The translations under genes and the position numbers were made by a program. Positions 26,901-35,107 of a DNA stretch of 64,000 bases are shown here, piece after piece. Positions within the stretch are counted from its first letter, which is position 1; each line of letters opens with the position of its first letter. This DNA comes from JAJZAM01 sp027391075 (lineage in GTDB: Bacteria > Actinomycetota > Acidimicrobiia > Acidimicrobiales > Palsa-688), in assembly GCA_027391075.1 (NCBI GenBank), contig DAHYHI010000102.1:62001-126000 (forward strand). Reading direction: 5' to 3'. Below the pieces are notes generated by a model. The model was not told where the DNA came from. It was given only the letters and a program-made list of their open reading frames with translations, and searched no databases.

Positions 26901-28348
26901 AGTTCGGCTGACCAGTCCCTGGCCTCGAGAGTGTCCTTGACAGATTTAAGGAATGCCGCGGCGTATGCTCCGTCGAAGGCCCTGTGATCCCACGACAGCA
27001 CTAGGTTGCCGACCGGGTGGACGGCAATTCCGTCAGAGCCGTCCGGGAGTTCGACTGCCACGGGCTTCTTGCGGACACCGTCGGTGGAGAGAATTGCGAC
27101 CTGTGGTTGGTTGATCACCGGCACCGTCATCAAGGTACCGAACGGTCCAGCGTTCGTTATGGTGAACGTCCCGCCTGATATGTCGTCCATCGTCAGACGG
27201 CGAGCTCGTGCACGGGCAGCCAGTTCGGAGATCTCCCTCGCTATCGTGCGAAGCCGCTTTGCTTCGGCTGAGTGGACGACCGGCACAAGAAGACCTTCGA
27301 AGTCGAGGTCTACGGCAACACCGATGTTGAGGTCGTGGTGGACGATCAGCGCGTCGTCGCCCACCGAGCTGTTAACGTTCGGGAAGTCCTCCAAGGCATC
27401 GACGACAGCTCGGGTGACGAAAGGAAGGTAGGTGAGGCTGAAACCTTCAGCAGCCTTGAAACGCTCCTTTTCTGCTCGTCGTACCCGCTCAACGGCGAGG
27501 TAGTCCACCTCGACCGCAACCATGGTGTGCGCCGACGTGTGCTTGGAGCGGATCATGTGCTCGGCGGTACGCCGGCGGATGTTGGTGAAAGGCACCACTT
27601 CGTCTCGCGGCCCAACAGCGGTGGGAGCAGTTGGCGTAGCCGGCACCTTCGGGCCGCTCGCACCAAAAGCAACGCTAGGCGCCTCGGCTACGCTGCGCGC
27701 CGCAACGCCGCCCGGTGTGGCGGTCTGAACCGGGACCCTGGAAGCACCCGTTGGCCCACCAGCGCTCAGCGAGTCGATCACGCCTAGTACGTCGGACCGG
27801 GTGATGCGCCCACCGGCGCCGGTACCTGGGATCGTCGCCGGGTCGAGACCGTGCTCGGCGATCAGCCTCCGCACGACCGGAGACAGCACCAGTCCAGCAC
27901 TTCCTGAGGTTTCGCCACCCTGAACAGCCACCGGGTGGACATCCCCGGCACCGTCCTGAGAGTCCTCGGCTTGCCCTGGGGCCGCGCTCGGCGGCGACTC
28001 TAGGCCGGCTGTGCTGGCAACGGGCGCAACGTCAGCCACCGGCGGCTCGGGCTCTGGCGCAAACTCGGGTGGAATCTCGCCGCTCGGTGCTTCTTGGCCT
28101 GCGCGGGGCGCAAGCCCGTCGGATATGACGGCTAGTCGCGTCCCTACGTCTACGGTCTCACCCTCGGCGACGAGGATCTCTGCTACTACACCAGCCACCG
28201 GGGAGGGTACCTCCGAGTCGACCTTGTCGGTGGAGACCTCGAAGAGGACCTCGTCTTCGGCTATCGGGTCTCCGACCTGCTTGGCCCAACGGGTGATCGT
28301 ACCTTCAGTTACCGTCTCGCCGAGCTGGGGCATGGTGATGTCAGCCAA
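26897..28348 (-). CDS. 2-Oxoacid dehydrogenase E2, dihydrolipoamide acyltransferase
   Basis: Core subunit of a 2-oxoacid dehydrogenase complex. I place the start at TTG 28348 (GAGG 8 bases upstream, overlapping the end of lpd), giving 483 residues. One lipoyl domain (about 1-80) with the modified Lys42 in STDKVDSEV; a long Ala/Pro linker; a peripheral subunit-binding domain (VLSPVVRRLIAEHGLDP); a second flexible linker; and a CoA-dependent catalytic domain ending with HRAFDGAYAA (HxxxDG). The single lipoyl domain is SucB-like, but the organism's AceE-type E1 at 40.7-43.5 kb suggests it may also serve pyruvate dehydrogenase. Which E1 partners it is undetermined. Confidence 0.93.
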   Translation of the reverse strand: MADITMPQLGETVTEGTITRWAKQVGDPIAEDEVLFEVSTDKVDSEVPSPVAGVVAEILVAEGETVDVGTRLAVISDGLAPRAGQEAPSGEIPPEFAPEPEPPVADVAPVASTAGLESPPSAAPGQAEDSQDGAGDVHPVAVQGGETSGSAGLVLSPVVRRLIAEHGLDPATIPGTGAGGRITRSDVLGVIDSLSAGGPTGASRVPVQTATPGGVAARSVAEAPSVAFGASGPKVPATPTAPTAVGPRDEVVPFTNIRRRTAEHMIRSKHTSAHTMVAVEVDYLAVERVRRAEKERFKAAEGFSLTYLPFVTRAVVDALEDFPNVNSSVGDDALIVHHDLNIGVAVDLDFEGLLVPVVHSAEAKRLRTIAREISELAARARARRLTMDDISGGTFTITNAGPFGTLMTVPVINQPQVAILSTDGVRKKPVAVELPDGSDGIAVHPVGNLVLSWDHRAFDGAYAAAFLKSVKDTLEARDWSAEL

Positions 28349-29747
28349 CGTGCAAACCTCTTCCGCTAAGGGCGAGAACTGTCTCACCGAAAGTCTCCGA
28401 CAGGGTCGGATGGGGCTGTATGTACTGTGCTACCTCGGTCGGACTGGCCTCCCAGTTGACCGCCAAATAGCCCTGACCCAACTGCTCCGTAACCCACGGC
28501 CCTACCATGTGAACTCCAAGAATCCGACCGGCGCTGCCGTCTGGGAGCTTCTCGGCGATCACCTTGACGAGCCCGTCGGGCTCCCCGACTATCAAGGCCC
28601 TCCCATTACCACCGTACGGATCCTTCTTAGTGACCACCTCGTAGCCCGCTTCCCTGGCTGCCTGCTCGGACAGACCGGCGAACGCAACCTCAGGATGGCA
28701 GTAGATACACCAGGGGACTTTGGCGTAGTCGACCGGCACCGCACGCTCTCCGAGGATCTGGTCGATGATCAGGACGGCCTCAGCGAAGCCGACGTGCGCC
28801 AAAGCGGGAGTGTCGACCAGGTCGCCTGCGGCGAAAACGCCAGGCTCGGAGGTCCGCATGTACTCGTCGACGACCACGAACCCCCGAGGGTCCACCTCAA
28901 CGGCCGTCCCCGCGAGGCCGAGGTCCGCCGAACAGGGACGGCGGCCGACAGATACAACTACTGCGTCGACTGTAACCGTCTCCCCGTCGCCGAACGACAC
29001 CGTCGTCGAAGTTCCGTCCGGGCTGGGCTCGTGTCCTCTCACGGAAACTCCCGTGCGAACGTCGATACCCCTCTTTTTGAACGAGCGGGCGACGACCTCG
29101 GCTACGTCGGTGTCGCACCCGGGGAGGATCTTGGGCAGCGCCTCTAGCACGGTAACTTTGGTGCCGAGATCGCTGAGCATCGACGCGAACTCGCAGCCTA
29201 TGGCGCCGCCCCCTATGACGACCGCCGAGGCCGGAAGTTTCTCCAAGTCGAGAACCTCGTCGGAGGTCAGGACAAGCTTTCCATCCACCTCGAAGCCCGG
29301 AATCGTCCTCGGCTGCGACCCAGACGCCAAGATCACGTGACTGCCGACAAGCTCGGTGCCGTCGTCGACGGTTACTGTAAGTCCCGGCCCGAGGCGACCT
29401 ACGCCAGGGTAGGTAGTCACCTTGCGCTTCTTCATCAGGCCCTGAAGGCCTTTCCAGAGCTGGTCGACGACTTTCTGCTTGCGCGCCTGGGATTGGGCGA
29501 ATTCAAGCGACGGCGCCTCGGTTATGACCCCGAACTCCTTGGCCCCTTCGACCGTCCGGTACACGGTAGCGGTCTCGAGGAACTCCTTGGCGGGTATGCA
29601 CCCTCTGTGGAGGCAGGTCCCGCCGACTTTGTCTTTCTCGACTACGGCGATGTCGAGCCCGGCAAGGCCGCCTCTCAGCGCGGCCGCATAGCCGGCCGGA
29701 CCGCCACCGATTATCACAACGTCGTACTGCTGGGCCGTGTGGACCAC
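28341..29747 (-). CDS. lpd: Dihydrolipoamide dehydrogenase (E3)
   Basis: FAD-dependent flavoprotein that reoxidises dihydrolipoamide with NAD+. The 468-residue protein has the N-terminal FAD motif VIIGGGPAGYAAA, the redox-active disulfide in GGTCLHRGCIPAK (Cys45 and Cys50), an NAD-binding GGGAIGCEFA, and the C-terminal catalytic HPTLSE. First gene of a leftward operon with E2, lipBA and the M24 peptidase; overlaps the E2 start. It is divergent from the TPP-riboswitch-controlled thiamine genes, which is apt since 2-oxoacid dehydrogenases need thiamine diphosphate. Confidence 0.96.
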   Translation of the reverse strand: MVHTAQQYDVVIIGGGPAGYAAALRGGLAGLDIAVVEKDKVGGTCLHRGCIPAKEFLETATVYRTVEGAKEFGVITEAPSLEFAQSQARKQKVVDQLWKGLQGLMKKRKVTTYPGVGRLGPGLTVTVDDGTELVGSHVILASGSQPRTIPGFEVDGKLVLTSDEVLDLEKLPASAVVIGGGAIGCEFASMLSDLGTKVTVLEALPKILPGCDTDVAEVVARSFKKRGIDVRTGVSVRGHEPSPDGTSTTVSFGDGETVTVDAVVVSVGRRPCSADLGLAGTAVEVDPRGFVVVDEYMRTSEPGVFAAGDLVDTPALAHVGFAEAVLIIDQILGERAVPVDYAKVPWCIYCHPEVAFAGLSEQAAREAGYEVVTKKDPYGGNGRALIVGEPDGLVKVIAEKLPDGSAGRILGVHMVGPWVTEQLGQGYLAVNWEASPTEVAQYIQPHPTLSETFGETVLALSGRGLHVG

Positions 29748-29821
29748 CTCCTGTAGTTTTCCGGGGCCAATCTAGGCGCTACAGGCGGCGGACCCGGTAT
29801 TGTATTTCCGTAAACCGATAG

Positions 29822-29914
29822 CACGCAGGGGAGCTCGAAAGATCGGGCTGAGAGGTCGGCTGGCAGCCGGCGACCCTCCAGTGGACCAGCCCGGTAACGC
29901 GGGCGAGGGAGCGT
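29822..29914 (+). promoter_or_regulatory. TPP riboswitch (THI element)
   Basis: All conserved pieces are present in order: AGGGGAGC, the pyrimidine-sensing GGCTGAGAGG, a variable P3a-like stem (GTCGGCTGGCAGCCGGCG), ACCCTCCAGTGGACC, GGTAACGCGGGC and the closing GAGGGAGCG. The P1 stem pairs ACGC at the 5' end with GCGT at the 3' end. The final GAGGGAG (29905-29911) is also the Shine-Dalgarno of thiG, 7 bases before its ATG, so thiamine diphosphate binding should block translation initiation directly. Family: RF00059 by recognition. Confidence 0.93.
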
Positions 29915-29918
29915 AGAA

Positions 29919-30728
29919 ATGACCAATCCGATACCCGGCTTCGCTGGTACGACCGGCTCAGGGATTGCAGGCGACCCTCTGGTTATCGCAGGTAGAAGCT
30001 TCGAATCCCGGCTTTTTCTCGGGACAGGCAAATATTCCTCCAACGGCATTCTTTCCGAGGCTATCGAAGCCAGTGCTACACAGGTCGTGACGGTGGCCCT
30101 GCGACGCATAGACCCAGACGGCGACGGTGACATCCTCGATGCCCTCCCTTCGACGGTGCTCCTTCTCACCAACACCTCCGGCGCGCTCGACGCCGGCGAA
30201 GCGCTCCGCCTCGCACGTCTCGCACGCGCCGCTGGACTTCCAGACTGGATCAAGCTGGAAGTTACCCCCGACCCCCGACACCTCCACCCGGACCCGGTCG
30301 AAACCTTGCGCGCGGCCGAGCAGATGTGCCAAGAAGGTTTCACGGTGCTGCCGTACTGCCCGGCGGACCCGATACTGGCCAAGCGCTTGGAGGAGGTGGG
30401 CTGCGCAACTGTCATGCCGCTAGGGTCATGGATCGGGTCCAACCAGGGTTTGCGGACCCGCGACGCTATCGAAATGATCGTCGAGCAGGCGACGGTCCCC
30501 GTGGTCGTCGATGCCGGCCTTGGAGCTCCGAGCCATGCTGCGCTCGCCATGGAGATAGGAGCGTCAGCCGTCCTGGTCAACACTGCGATCGCTACAGCCG
30601 CGGACCCTGTCGCCATGGCAGGAGCTTTCCGCCTGGCCGTCGACGCCGGCAGGGCCGCCTACAAGGCGGGACTTGCGGTCGCTGGCTCCCCCGCAGCGTC
30701 ATCCCCTCTAACAGGGTTCTTGAGATGA
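29919..30728 (+). CDS. thiG: Thiazole synthase ThiG
   Basis: Condenses 1-deoxyxylulose 5-phosphate, dehydroglycine and ThiS-thiocarboxylate sulfur into the thiazole phosphate of thiamine. The 269-residue TIM-barrel begins LVIAGRSFESRLFLGTGKY after a short extension; IKLEVTPDPRHLHPDP carries the lysine-containing DXP-binding region, and GSWIGSNQGL, DAGLGAPSHAA and LVNTAIATAADP form the phosphate-binding end. It starts 5 bases after the TPP riboswitch. The stop overlaps the thiH ATG. Its sulfur donor thiS lies 13 kb downstream, beyond the mycofactocin genes. Confidence 0.96.
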   Translation: MTNPIPGFAGTTGSGIAGDPLVIAGRSFESRLFLGTGKYSSNGILSEAIEASATQVVTVALRRIDPDGDGDILDALPSTVLLLTNTSGALDAGEALRLARLARAAGLPDWIKLEVTPDPRHLHPDPVETLRAAEQMCQEGFTVLPYCPADPILAKRLEEVGCATVMPLGSWIGSNQGLRTRDAIEMIVEQATVPVVVDAGLGAPSHAALAMEIGASAVLVNTAIATAADPVAMAGAFRLAVDAGRAAYKAGLAVAGSPAASSPLTGFLR

Positions 30729-31894
30729 ACCCTGCCACGACGGCAGTCCCGGTTGCGTTGGCTTCACGGCCGGCTGACGTTCCACCTGATAGCGCAGCCT
30801 CCGACGTGCTCGCCACTCCGCTCGGCGACCTGCGGCGCATCGTTGACGCCGCGGGCTGGGTCGACGTCGAACGTGCCCTGAGGCGCACGAGGCCATCGCT
30901 GAGCGATTTTGCGGCTCTGCTTTCGCCGTTTGCCGCGGAGCGCGTCGAGGACCTCGCCCTGCGAGCCCAGCAGATCACCAAGGCTCGTTTCGGATCGACC
31001 GTCCGGCTGTTCGCCCCTTTATATCTGTCCAACGAGTGCGTGTCTACCTGCACATACTGCGGGTTCTCGGCGTCGAACCTGATCGCCCGGCGGACGCTGG
31101 AGGTGGAAGAGGTTGTCGAAGAGGCGGAGGAGCTCGCAAACCGGGGTTTCCGACACGTGCTTCTAGTCGCAGGTGAGCACGCTCGGATCGTCAGCAAGGG
31201 TTACCTCGAGCAGGTCGTGAGGGCCGTGGCGCCGCTTTTCGCCCAAGTCAGCGTCGAAGTCCAAGTGTGGGACACCGAGACGTACCGCCGGCTGCTCGGC
31301 GCGGGCTGCGACGGTGTCGTTGTCTACCAGGAATCCTACGATCAGGCCACCTACGCCCAAGTGCACCTCAAAGGCAAGAAGCGCAACTACGCGTGGCGGC
31401 TCGCGGCCCCGGACCGGGCAGCGGAGGCCGGCATGCGCCGGCTCGGAGTAGGGACGCTGCTGGGTTTGCACCCCGACTGGCGTTCCGAGGCGCTACTACT
31501 GGCCTCCCACGCTACGGCCCTCACGCGCAGGTGGTGGCGGTCCGAGGTGCAGGTTGCGCTTCCCAGGCTGAGGCCTGCGGCCGGGGGCTACGAGCCGGCT
31601 GACCCGATCGACGACCGGTCTCTAACACAGCTTGTGTGCGCCCTTCGGATTTTCCTTCCCGACGTCGGTATCACGATGTCGACCCGGGAGCCACCCGAGT
31701 TGAGGGACGGCCTCGCCGTGCTTGGTGTTACTTCGATGTCTGCTGGCTCGCACACCGAGCCGGGCGGGTACGCCCGCGAAAGTGACGCCGAGCCCCAGTT
31801 CGAGATCTCCGACACCCGCTCCCCCGCTGAAGTTGCCGCGGCACTTCGAGCTCTGGGCGTCGAGCCGGTGTGGAAGGACTGGCAGCGAGCGTGA
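30725..31894 (+). CDS. thiH: 2-Iminoacetate synthase ThiH (radical SAM tyrosine lyase)
   Basis: Splits tyrosine with a 5'-deoxyadenosyl radical to give dehydroglycine for thiazole synthesis. From the ATG overlapping the thiG stop the protein has 389 residues; the cluster motif CVSTCTYC is at Cys105/109/112, followed by conserved VLLVAGEH and the C-terminal MSAGSHTEPGGY. Many aerobic actinobacteria use the glycine oxidase ThiO instead, so ThiH hints at a low-oxygen lifestyle or ancestry. Co-directional mycofactocin genes start 33 bases downstream. Confidence 0.95.
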   Translation: MNPATTAVPVALASRPADVPPDSAASDVLATPLGDLRRIVDAAGWVDVERALRRTRPSLSDFAALLSPFAAERVEDLALRAQQITKARFGSTVRLFAPLYLSNECVSTCTYCGFSASNLIARRTLEVEEVVEEAEELANRGFRHVLLVAGEHARIVSKGYLEQVVRAVAPLFAQVSVEVQVWDTETYRRLLGAGCDGVVVYQESYDQATYAQVHLKGKKRNYAWRLAAPDRAAEAGMRRLGVGTLLGLHPDWRSEALLLASHATALTRRWWRSEVQVALPRLRPAAGGYEPADPIDDRSLTQLVCALRIFLPDVGITMSTREPPELRDGLAVLGVTSMSAGSHTEPGGYARESDAEPQFEISDTRSPAEVAAALRALGVEPVWKDWQRA

Positions 31895-31914
31895 AAAGCG
31901 CCTCACAGGGTGCC

Positions 31915-31920
31915 TAGGAT
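31915..31920 (+). promoter_or_regulatory. Putative internal -10 box (TAGGAT) for mftA
   Basis: TAGGAT lies 7 bases before the mftA ATG; GTGAAA at 31891-31896 could be a weak -35 at 18 bp. The AGGA in it could instead act as a Shine-Dalgarno. Either leaderless or read-through expression is possible. Confidence 0.35.
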
Positions 31921-31927
31921 CGTCGTC

Positions 31928-32065
31928 ATGACCTCTCTCGCATCCCAAACCCAGGCAGCTCCCGATACCGACGCCTCCGAGGAGACCGCCCACGACGCCG
32001 GACTGGTCGAAGAAGACCTGCTAGTCGAGGAGATCTCCATCGACGGCATGTGCGGCGTCTACTAG
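31928..32065 (+). CDS. mftA: Mycofactocin precursor peptide MftA
   Basis: A 45-residue ribosomal peptide whose C-terminal core IDGMCGVY is the diagnostic mycofactocin sequence; the last Val-Tyr pair is decarboxylated and cross-linked by MftC and then released by MftE. The N-terminal 35 residues are an acidic leader bound by MftB. It is short, directly followed by mftB with no spacer (TAG then GTG). A TAGGAT box 7 bases upstream suggests its own leaderless promoter inside the thi-mft run. Confidence 0.95.
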   Translation: MTSLASQTQAAPDTDASEETAHDAGLVEEDLLVEEISIDGMCGVY

Positions 32066-32368
32066 GTGCAAGGGCACCTTACCGGCGCAGAGACAGCAGC
32101 GACCGCTGCTTTCGATCCCTGTCTGCGCTACGAGTTGGCGCCCGACGTGGCGCTGAGAGCCGAACCCTTCGGCGCGCTGGCTTACAACTACGCTAACCGC
32201 CGCCTAACGTTCCTGCGCTCGGTTACCTTAAGGGAGCTCGTTCGTGCTCTAGGCGGGTTCGACACAGCTGGTGACGCCGTTCGATCTTCCGTGCCCGCAG
32301 CCGAGCAACCTTCCTACCTGCGCGCCCTCGCAAACCTCGCGAACAGCGGAATGATCCGTGCCTGCTGA
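32066..32368 (+). CDS. mftB: Mycofactocin chaperone MftB (RiPP recognition element)
   Basis: Small peptide-binding protein that presents MftA to the radical SAM enzyme. The 100-residue product contains the family signature YELAPDVALRAEPFGALAYN followed by RRLTFLRSVTLRELV. The GTG start immediately follows the mftA stop codon with no separate Shine-Dalgarno, implying translational coupling, and its end overlaps mftC by 11 bases. Confidence 0.93.
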   Translation: MQGHLTGAETAATAAFDPCLRYELAPDVALRAEPFGALAYNYANRRLTFLRSVTLRELVRALGGFDTAGDAVRSSVPAAEQPSYLRALANLANSGMIRAC

Positions 32369-33494
32369 GACCGGTCGCCTCGTCGACCAACTCGCCCTCG
32401 GTTTGGACTCGCCGATATGTCTCACTTGGGAGCTCACCTACGGCTGTAACCTGTCCTGCCTGCACTGCCTGTCTTCGTCAGGCCGTCGCGATCCCGACGA
32501 GCTGACCACCGCCCAGGCGCGAACCCTAATCGACGAGATGGCGGACATGTCGGTCTTCTACGTCAACGTAGGTGGCGGTGAACCCACGATCCGACACGAT
32601 TTCTACGACCTTGTCGGCTACGCAGTCGACAGCAAGGTCGGGGTGAAATTCTCGACGAACGGCTACACGATGAGCGCCGAACGCGCCCGTCAAGTGGCGG
32701 CCATGGACTACGTCGACGTGCAGATCTCCCTGGATGGTGTCGACCCTGCCACTAACGACGCCCTACGCGGACGGGGAAGTTACGCCGCAGCACGCCGGGC
32801 TATGGACAACCTGGCCTCGGCGGGGTTTGCTGACTTCAAGATATCTGTCGTTGTCACCGCCGCCAACGTCGAGCAGCTCGACGGGTTCGCCCGCCTCGCC
32901 GCAGGTTACGGAGCCACGTTGCGCCTCACCAGGCTGCGCCCCTCAGGTCGGGGAGCGCAGGTATGGAACCGGTTGCACCTCGACCAAAGCCAACAGGTCC
33001 GCCTGTATCATTGGTTGGTCGACAACCCGGGCGTGCTGACGGGTGATTCCTTTTTCCACCTCTCCGCCCTCGGAGAGCCGCTCGCCGGGCTCAACATGTG
33101 CGGGGCAGGAAGGGTGGTGTGCCTGATAGACCCCGTCGGTGACGTTTACGCCTGCCCTTTCGTACTCCACGAAGACTTCAAAGCGGGCAACGTGAAAGAC
33201 GACGGTGGTCTCGCCGTCGTTTGGCGGGACTCACCTTTGCTGAAAGCTCTGCGCGAGCCCCAGTCGGCCGGGGCGTGCAGCTCCTGCGGGTCCTTCGATT
33301 CCTGCCAGGGCGGCTGCATGGCAGCCAAGTTCTTCACCGGCCTGCCCCTCGACGGCCCCGACCCCGAGTGCGTGAAAGGTCATGGCGTAAGCCTCCTGGG
33401 AGATGTGGAGCCCGGTAGTATCCCTTCCCCGGGTGAGGGCCATTCCGTGCCGGTCGTGTTGCGATCGCCTCGACGAGCCCGAGTCGCCGTCTGA
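32358..33494 (+). CDS. mftC: Mycofactocin radical SAM maturase MftC
   Basis: Radical SAM/SPASM enzyme that oxidatively decarboxylates the C-terminal Tyr of MftA and then cyclises it with the preceding Val. The 378-residue protein has the SAM cluster motif CNLSCLHC (Cys30/34/37), GGGEPTIRHDF, and a SPASM domain with cysteines in NMCGAGR, DVYACPF, and ACSSCGSFDSCQGGCMAA. The start is GTG within mftB. Beyond about residue 350 lies a non-conserved tail. Confidence 0.96.
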   Translation: MPAETGRLVDQLALGLDSPICLTWELTYGCNLSCLHCLSSSGRRDPDELTTAQARTLIDEMADMSVFYVNVGGGEPTIRHDFYDLVGYAVDSKVGVKFSTNGYTMSAERARQVAAMDYVDVQISLDGVDPATNDALRGRGSYAAARRAMDNLASAGFADFKISVVVTAANVEQLDGFARLAAGYGATLRLTRLRPSGRGAQVWNRLHLDQSQQVRLYHWLVDNPGVLTGDSFFHLSALGEPLAGLNMCGAGRVVCLIDPVGDVYACPFVLHEDFKAGNVKDDGGLAVVWRDSPLLKALREPQSAGACSSCGSFDSCQGGCMAAKFFTGLPLDGPDPECVKGHGVSLLGDVEPGSIPSPGEGHSVPVVLRSPRRARVAV

Positions 33495-33513
33495 AAGGCG
33501 CAGACCCCAAACG

Positions 33514-34257
33514 ATGGGAGTCGCGTCCCTTTCCGAGCTCACCTGGACCGAGATCGCAGCACAAGCGGCCGCGAGCCTGCTCGCGGTTCCTGTCGGCTCG
33601 ACCGAACAGCACGGCCCACACCTACCGTTGGGGACCGACACGGCGATAGCGTCCGAACTATGCAGGCGCCTGGCTTCCCAGCGAGGCGACGTAGTCATCG
33701 GCCCTGCCTTGTACTACACGGCGAGCGGCGAACACTCGGGCTTTCCTGGGACGCTTTCGGTGGGCAACCGGGTTCTGCGCGACGTCCTCGTCGAGGTCGG
33801 CCGGTCAGCCGACGCGTTCGGCGGGGTCCTCTTCGTGTCAGCGCACGGGGGCAACGTGGCGGCCCTTCGAAGTGCCGTCGATGTTCTAATCAAGGAGTCC
33901 CGCCTTGCAAGAAGCTGGTCGGCTCCAGCTCCCCCCGGTGGGGACGCTCACGCCGGTCGGGTCGAGACGTCGGTGATGCTGGCGCTGCGACCAGACCTTG
34001 TCAGAGGCATTCCACCTGCCACAGACGGTTGCGTTGTGGCACTTGGCGAAGTGATCGGCGTACTTCGACGTTCAGGGGTGCGCTCGGTGAGCGCCAACGG
34101 GGTGCTGGGCAACCCGGCGGCTTCATCTGCTGAAGTCGGAGAGGACATCCTTGATTTTTGGGAGGCAGATCTCGCGCGCTCCGTAGCCGGCTGGCCCGCC
34201 GCCACTTCGTCGGCGCCGCTCAGTGAAACTCAAGATACGACGGTCCGCCGCCTGTGA
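33514..34257 (+). CDS. mftE: Mycofactocin peptidase MftE (creatininase family)
   Basis: Metal-dependent protease that releases the modified Val-Tyr dipeptide from the MftA leader. The 247-residue product shows creatininase-type ligands: VPVGSTEQHGPHLPLGTDT, GEHSGFPGT and SAHGGNVAAL. It follows mftC by 19 bases. In the standard mft order the FMN enzyme MftD sits between mftC and mftE; here there is no room for it and no mftD elsewhere in the window. The stop overlaps the SDR start in GTGA. Confidence 0.94.
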   Translation: MGVASLSELTWTEIAAQAAASLLAVPVGSTEQHGPHLPLGTDTAIASELCRRLASQRGDVVIGPALYYTASGEHSGFPGTLSVGNRVLRDVLVEVGRSADAFGGVLFVSAHGGNVAALRSAVDVLIKESRLARSWSAPAPPGGDAHAGRVETSVMLALRPDLVRGIPPATDGCVVALGEVIGVLRRSGVRSVSANGVLGNPAASSAEVGEDILDFWEADLARSVAGWPAATSSAPLSETQDTTVRRL

Positions 34258-35096
34258 CGTCCGTTAGTAAAGCCTTAGACGGGTCAGATCAGGCGGGCGA
34301 GAATGCCGCCCCGGTTGCGGTCGTAACCGGGGCGGCCCGAGGTATCGGCGCGGCTGTTGCGCGAAAGTTGGCTTCGGCTGGTTGGCGGCTTGTCCTCTTC
34401 GACCGGTGCGCCGACGACCCGGAGCTGCGATATCACTTGTCCTCTACGGCCGACCTGGATCGCAGCGTCGAACTCTGCGGCGGGCTGTCCAGCTGCGAGG
34501 CGGTGGTAGGCGACGTCCGCTCCCAGGCTGACCTCGATTCGGCCATCGAAGTAGCCGTAAGGCGGTATGGCCGCCTCGACGCCGCCGTGTCGGTGGCTGG
34601 AGCGATAGCCGGTGGTACGCAAAGCTGGGACACGCCGGACGCGACGTGGGAGGTGATGATAGCGGTCAACCTCGAAGGTCCATGGCGGCTAGCAAAGGCT
34701 GCCGTCCCAGCCTTGTTGGAATCCCCGCAGCCTCGCAACGGCCGTTACGTCGCTGTCGCGTCCAGCGCCGGCGTAGTCGGCCTTCCCCTTCTCGGCGCCT
34801 ACAGCGCCGCCAAGCACGGCGTGGTGGGTCTGGTCAGAAGCCTCGCCGCGGAGCTCGCCCCCCACGGTGTCACCGCTAACGCTGTCGCACCCGGCTCGAC
34901 GTCGGGGTTCATGCTCGAGGCTAGCGCCGCCATCTACGGTCTGACCTCGCCCTCTGAGTTCGTCCAGCATCACCTCATTCCGAGACTGATAGACCCCGAC
35001 GAGCCGGCGGCGCTGATCGCGTGGTTGTGCAGCCAGGAGTCCGCGGCGGTAACCGGTGCGCTGCTACCTGTCGACGCCGGCATGACAGCGCGGTGA
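34254..35096 (+). CDS. Mycofactocin-associated short-chain dehydrogenase
   Basis: NAD-dependent SDR of 280 residues: TGAARGIGAAVA nucleotide motif, active-site Ser in ASSAGVVG and YSAAK (Tyr-x3-Lys). After the second beta strand there is an insertion (about residues 50-80, DRCADDPELRYHLSSTADLD) that resembles the extra loop of mycofactocin-dependent nicotinoprotein SDRs, where NAD stays bound and is recycled by mycofactocin. Its position inside the cluster between mftE and mftF supports that role. The substrate (an alcohol) is unknown. Confidence 0.86.
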   Translation: MTSVSKALDGSDQAGENAAPVAVVTGAARGIGAAVARKLASAGWRLVLFDRCADDPELRYHLSSTADLDRSVELCGGLSSCEAVVGDVRSQADLDSAIEVAVRRYGRLDAAVSVAGAIAGGTQSWDTPDATWEVMIAVNLEGPWRLAKAAVPALLESPQPRNGRYVAVASSAGVVGLPLLGAYSAAKHGVVGLVRSLAAELAPHGVTANAVAPGSTSGFMLEASAAIYGLTSPSEFVQHHLIPRLIDPDEPAALIAWLCSQESAAVTGALLPVDAGMTAR

Positions 35097-35107
35097 AGGG
35101 GAGCGCC

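Noticed and set aside
30000..30020. TTCGAATCCC, resembling a tRNA T-loop.
   Set aside because: It lies inside thiG coding sequence and no acceptor or anticodon stem can be drawn around it.
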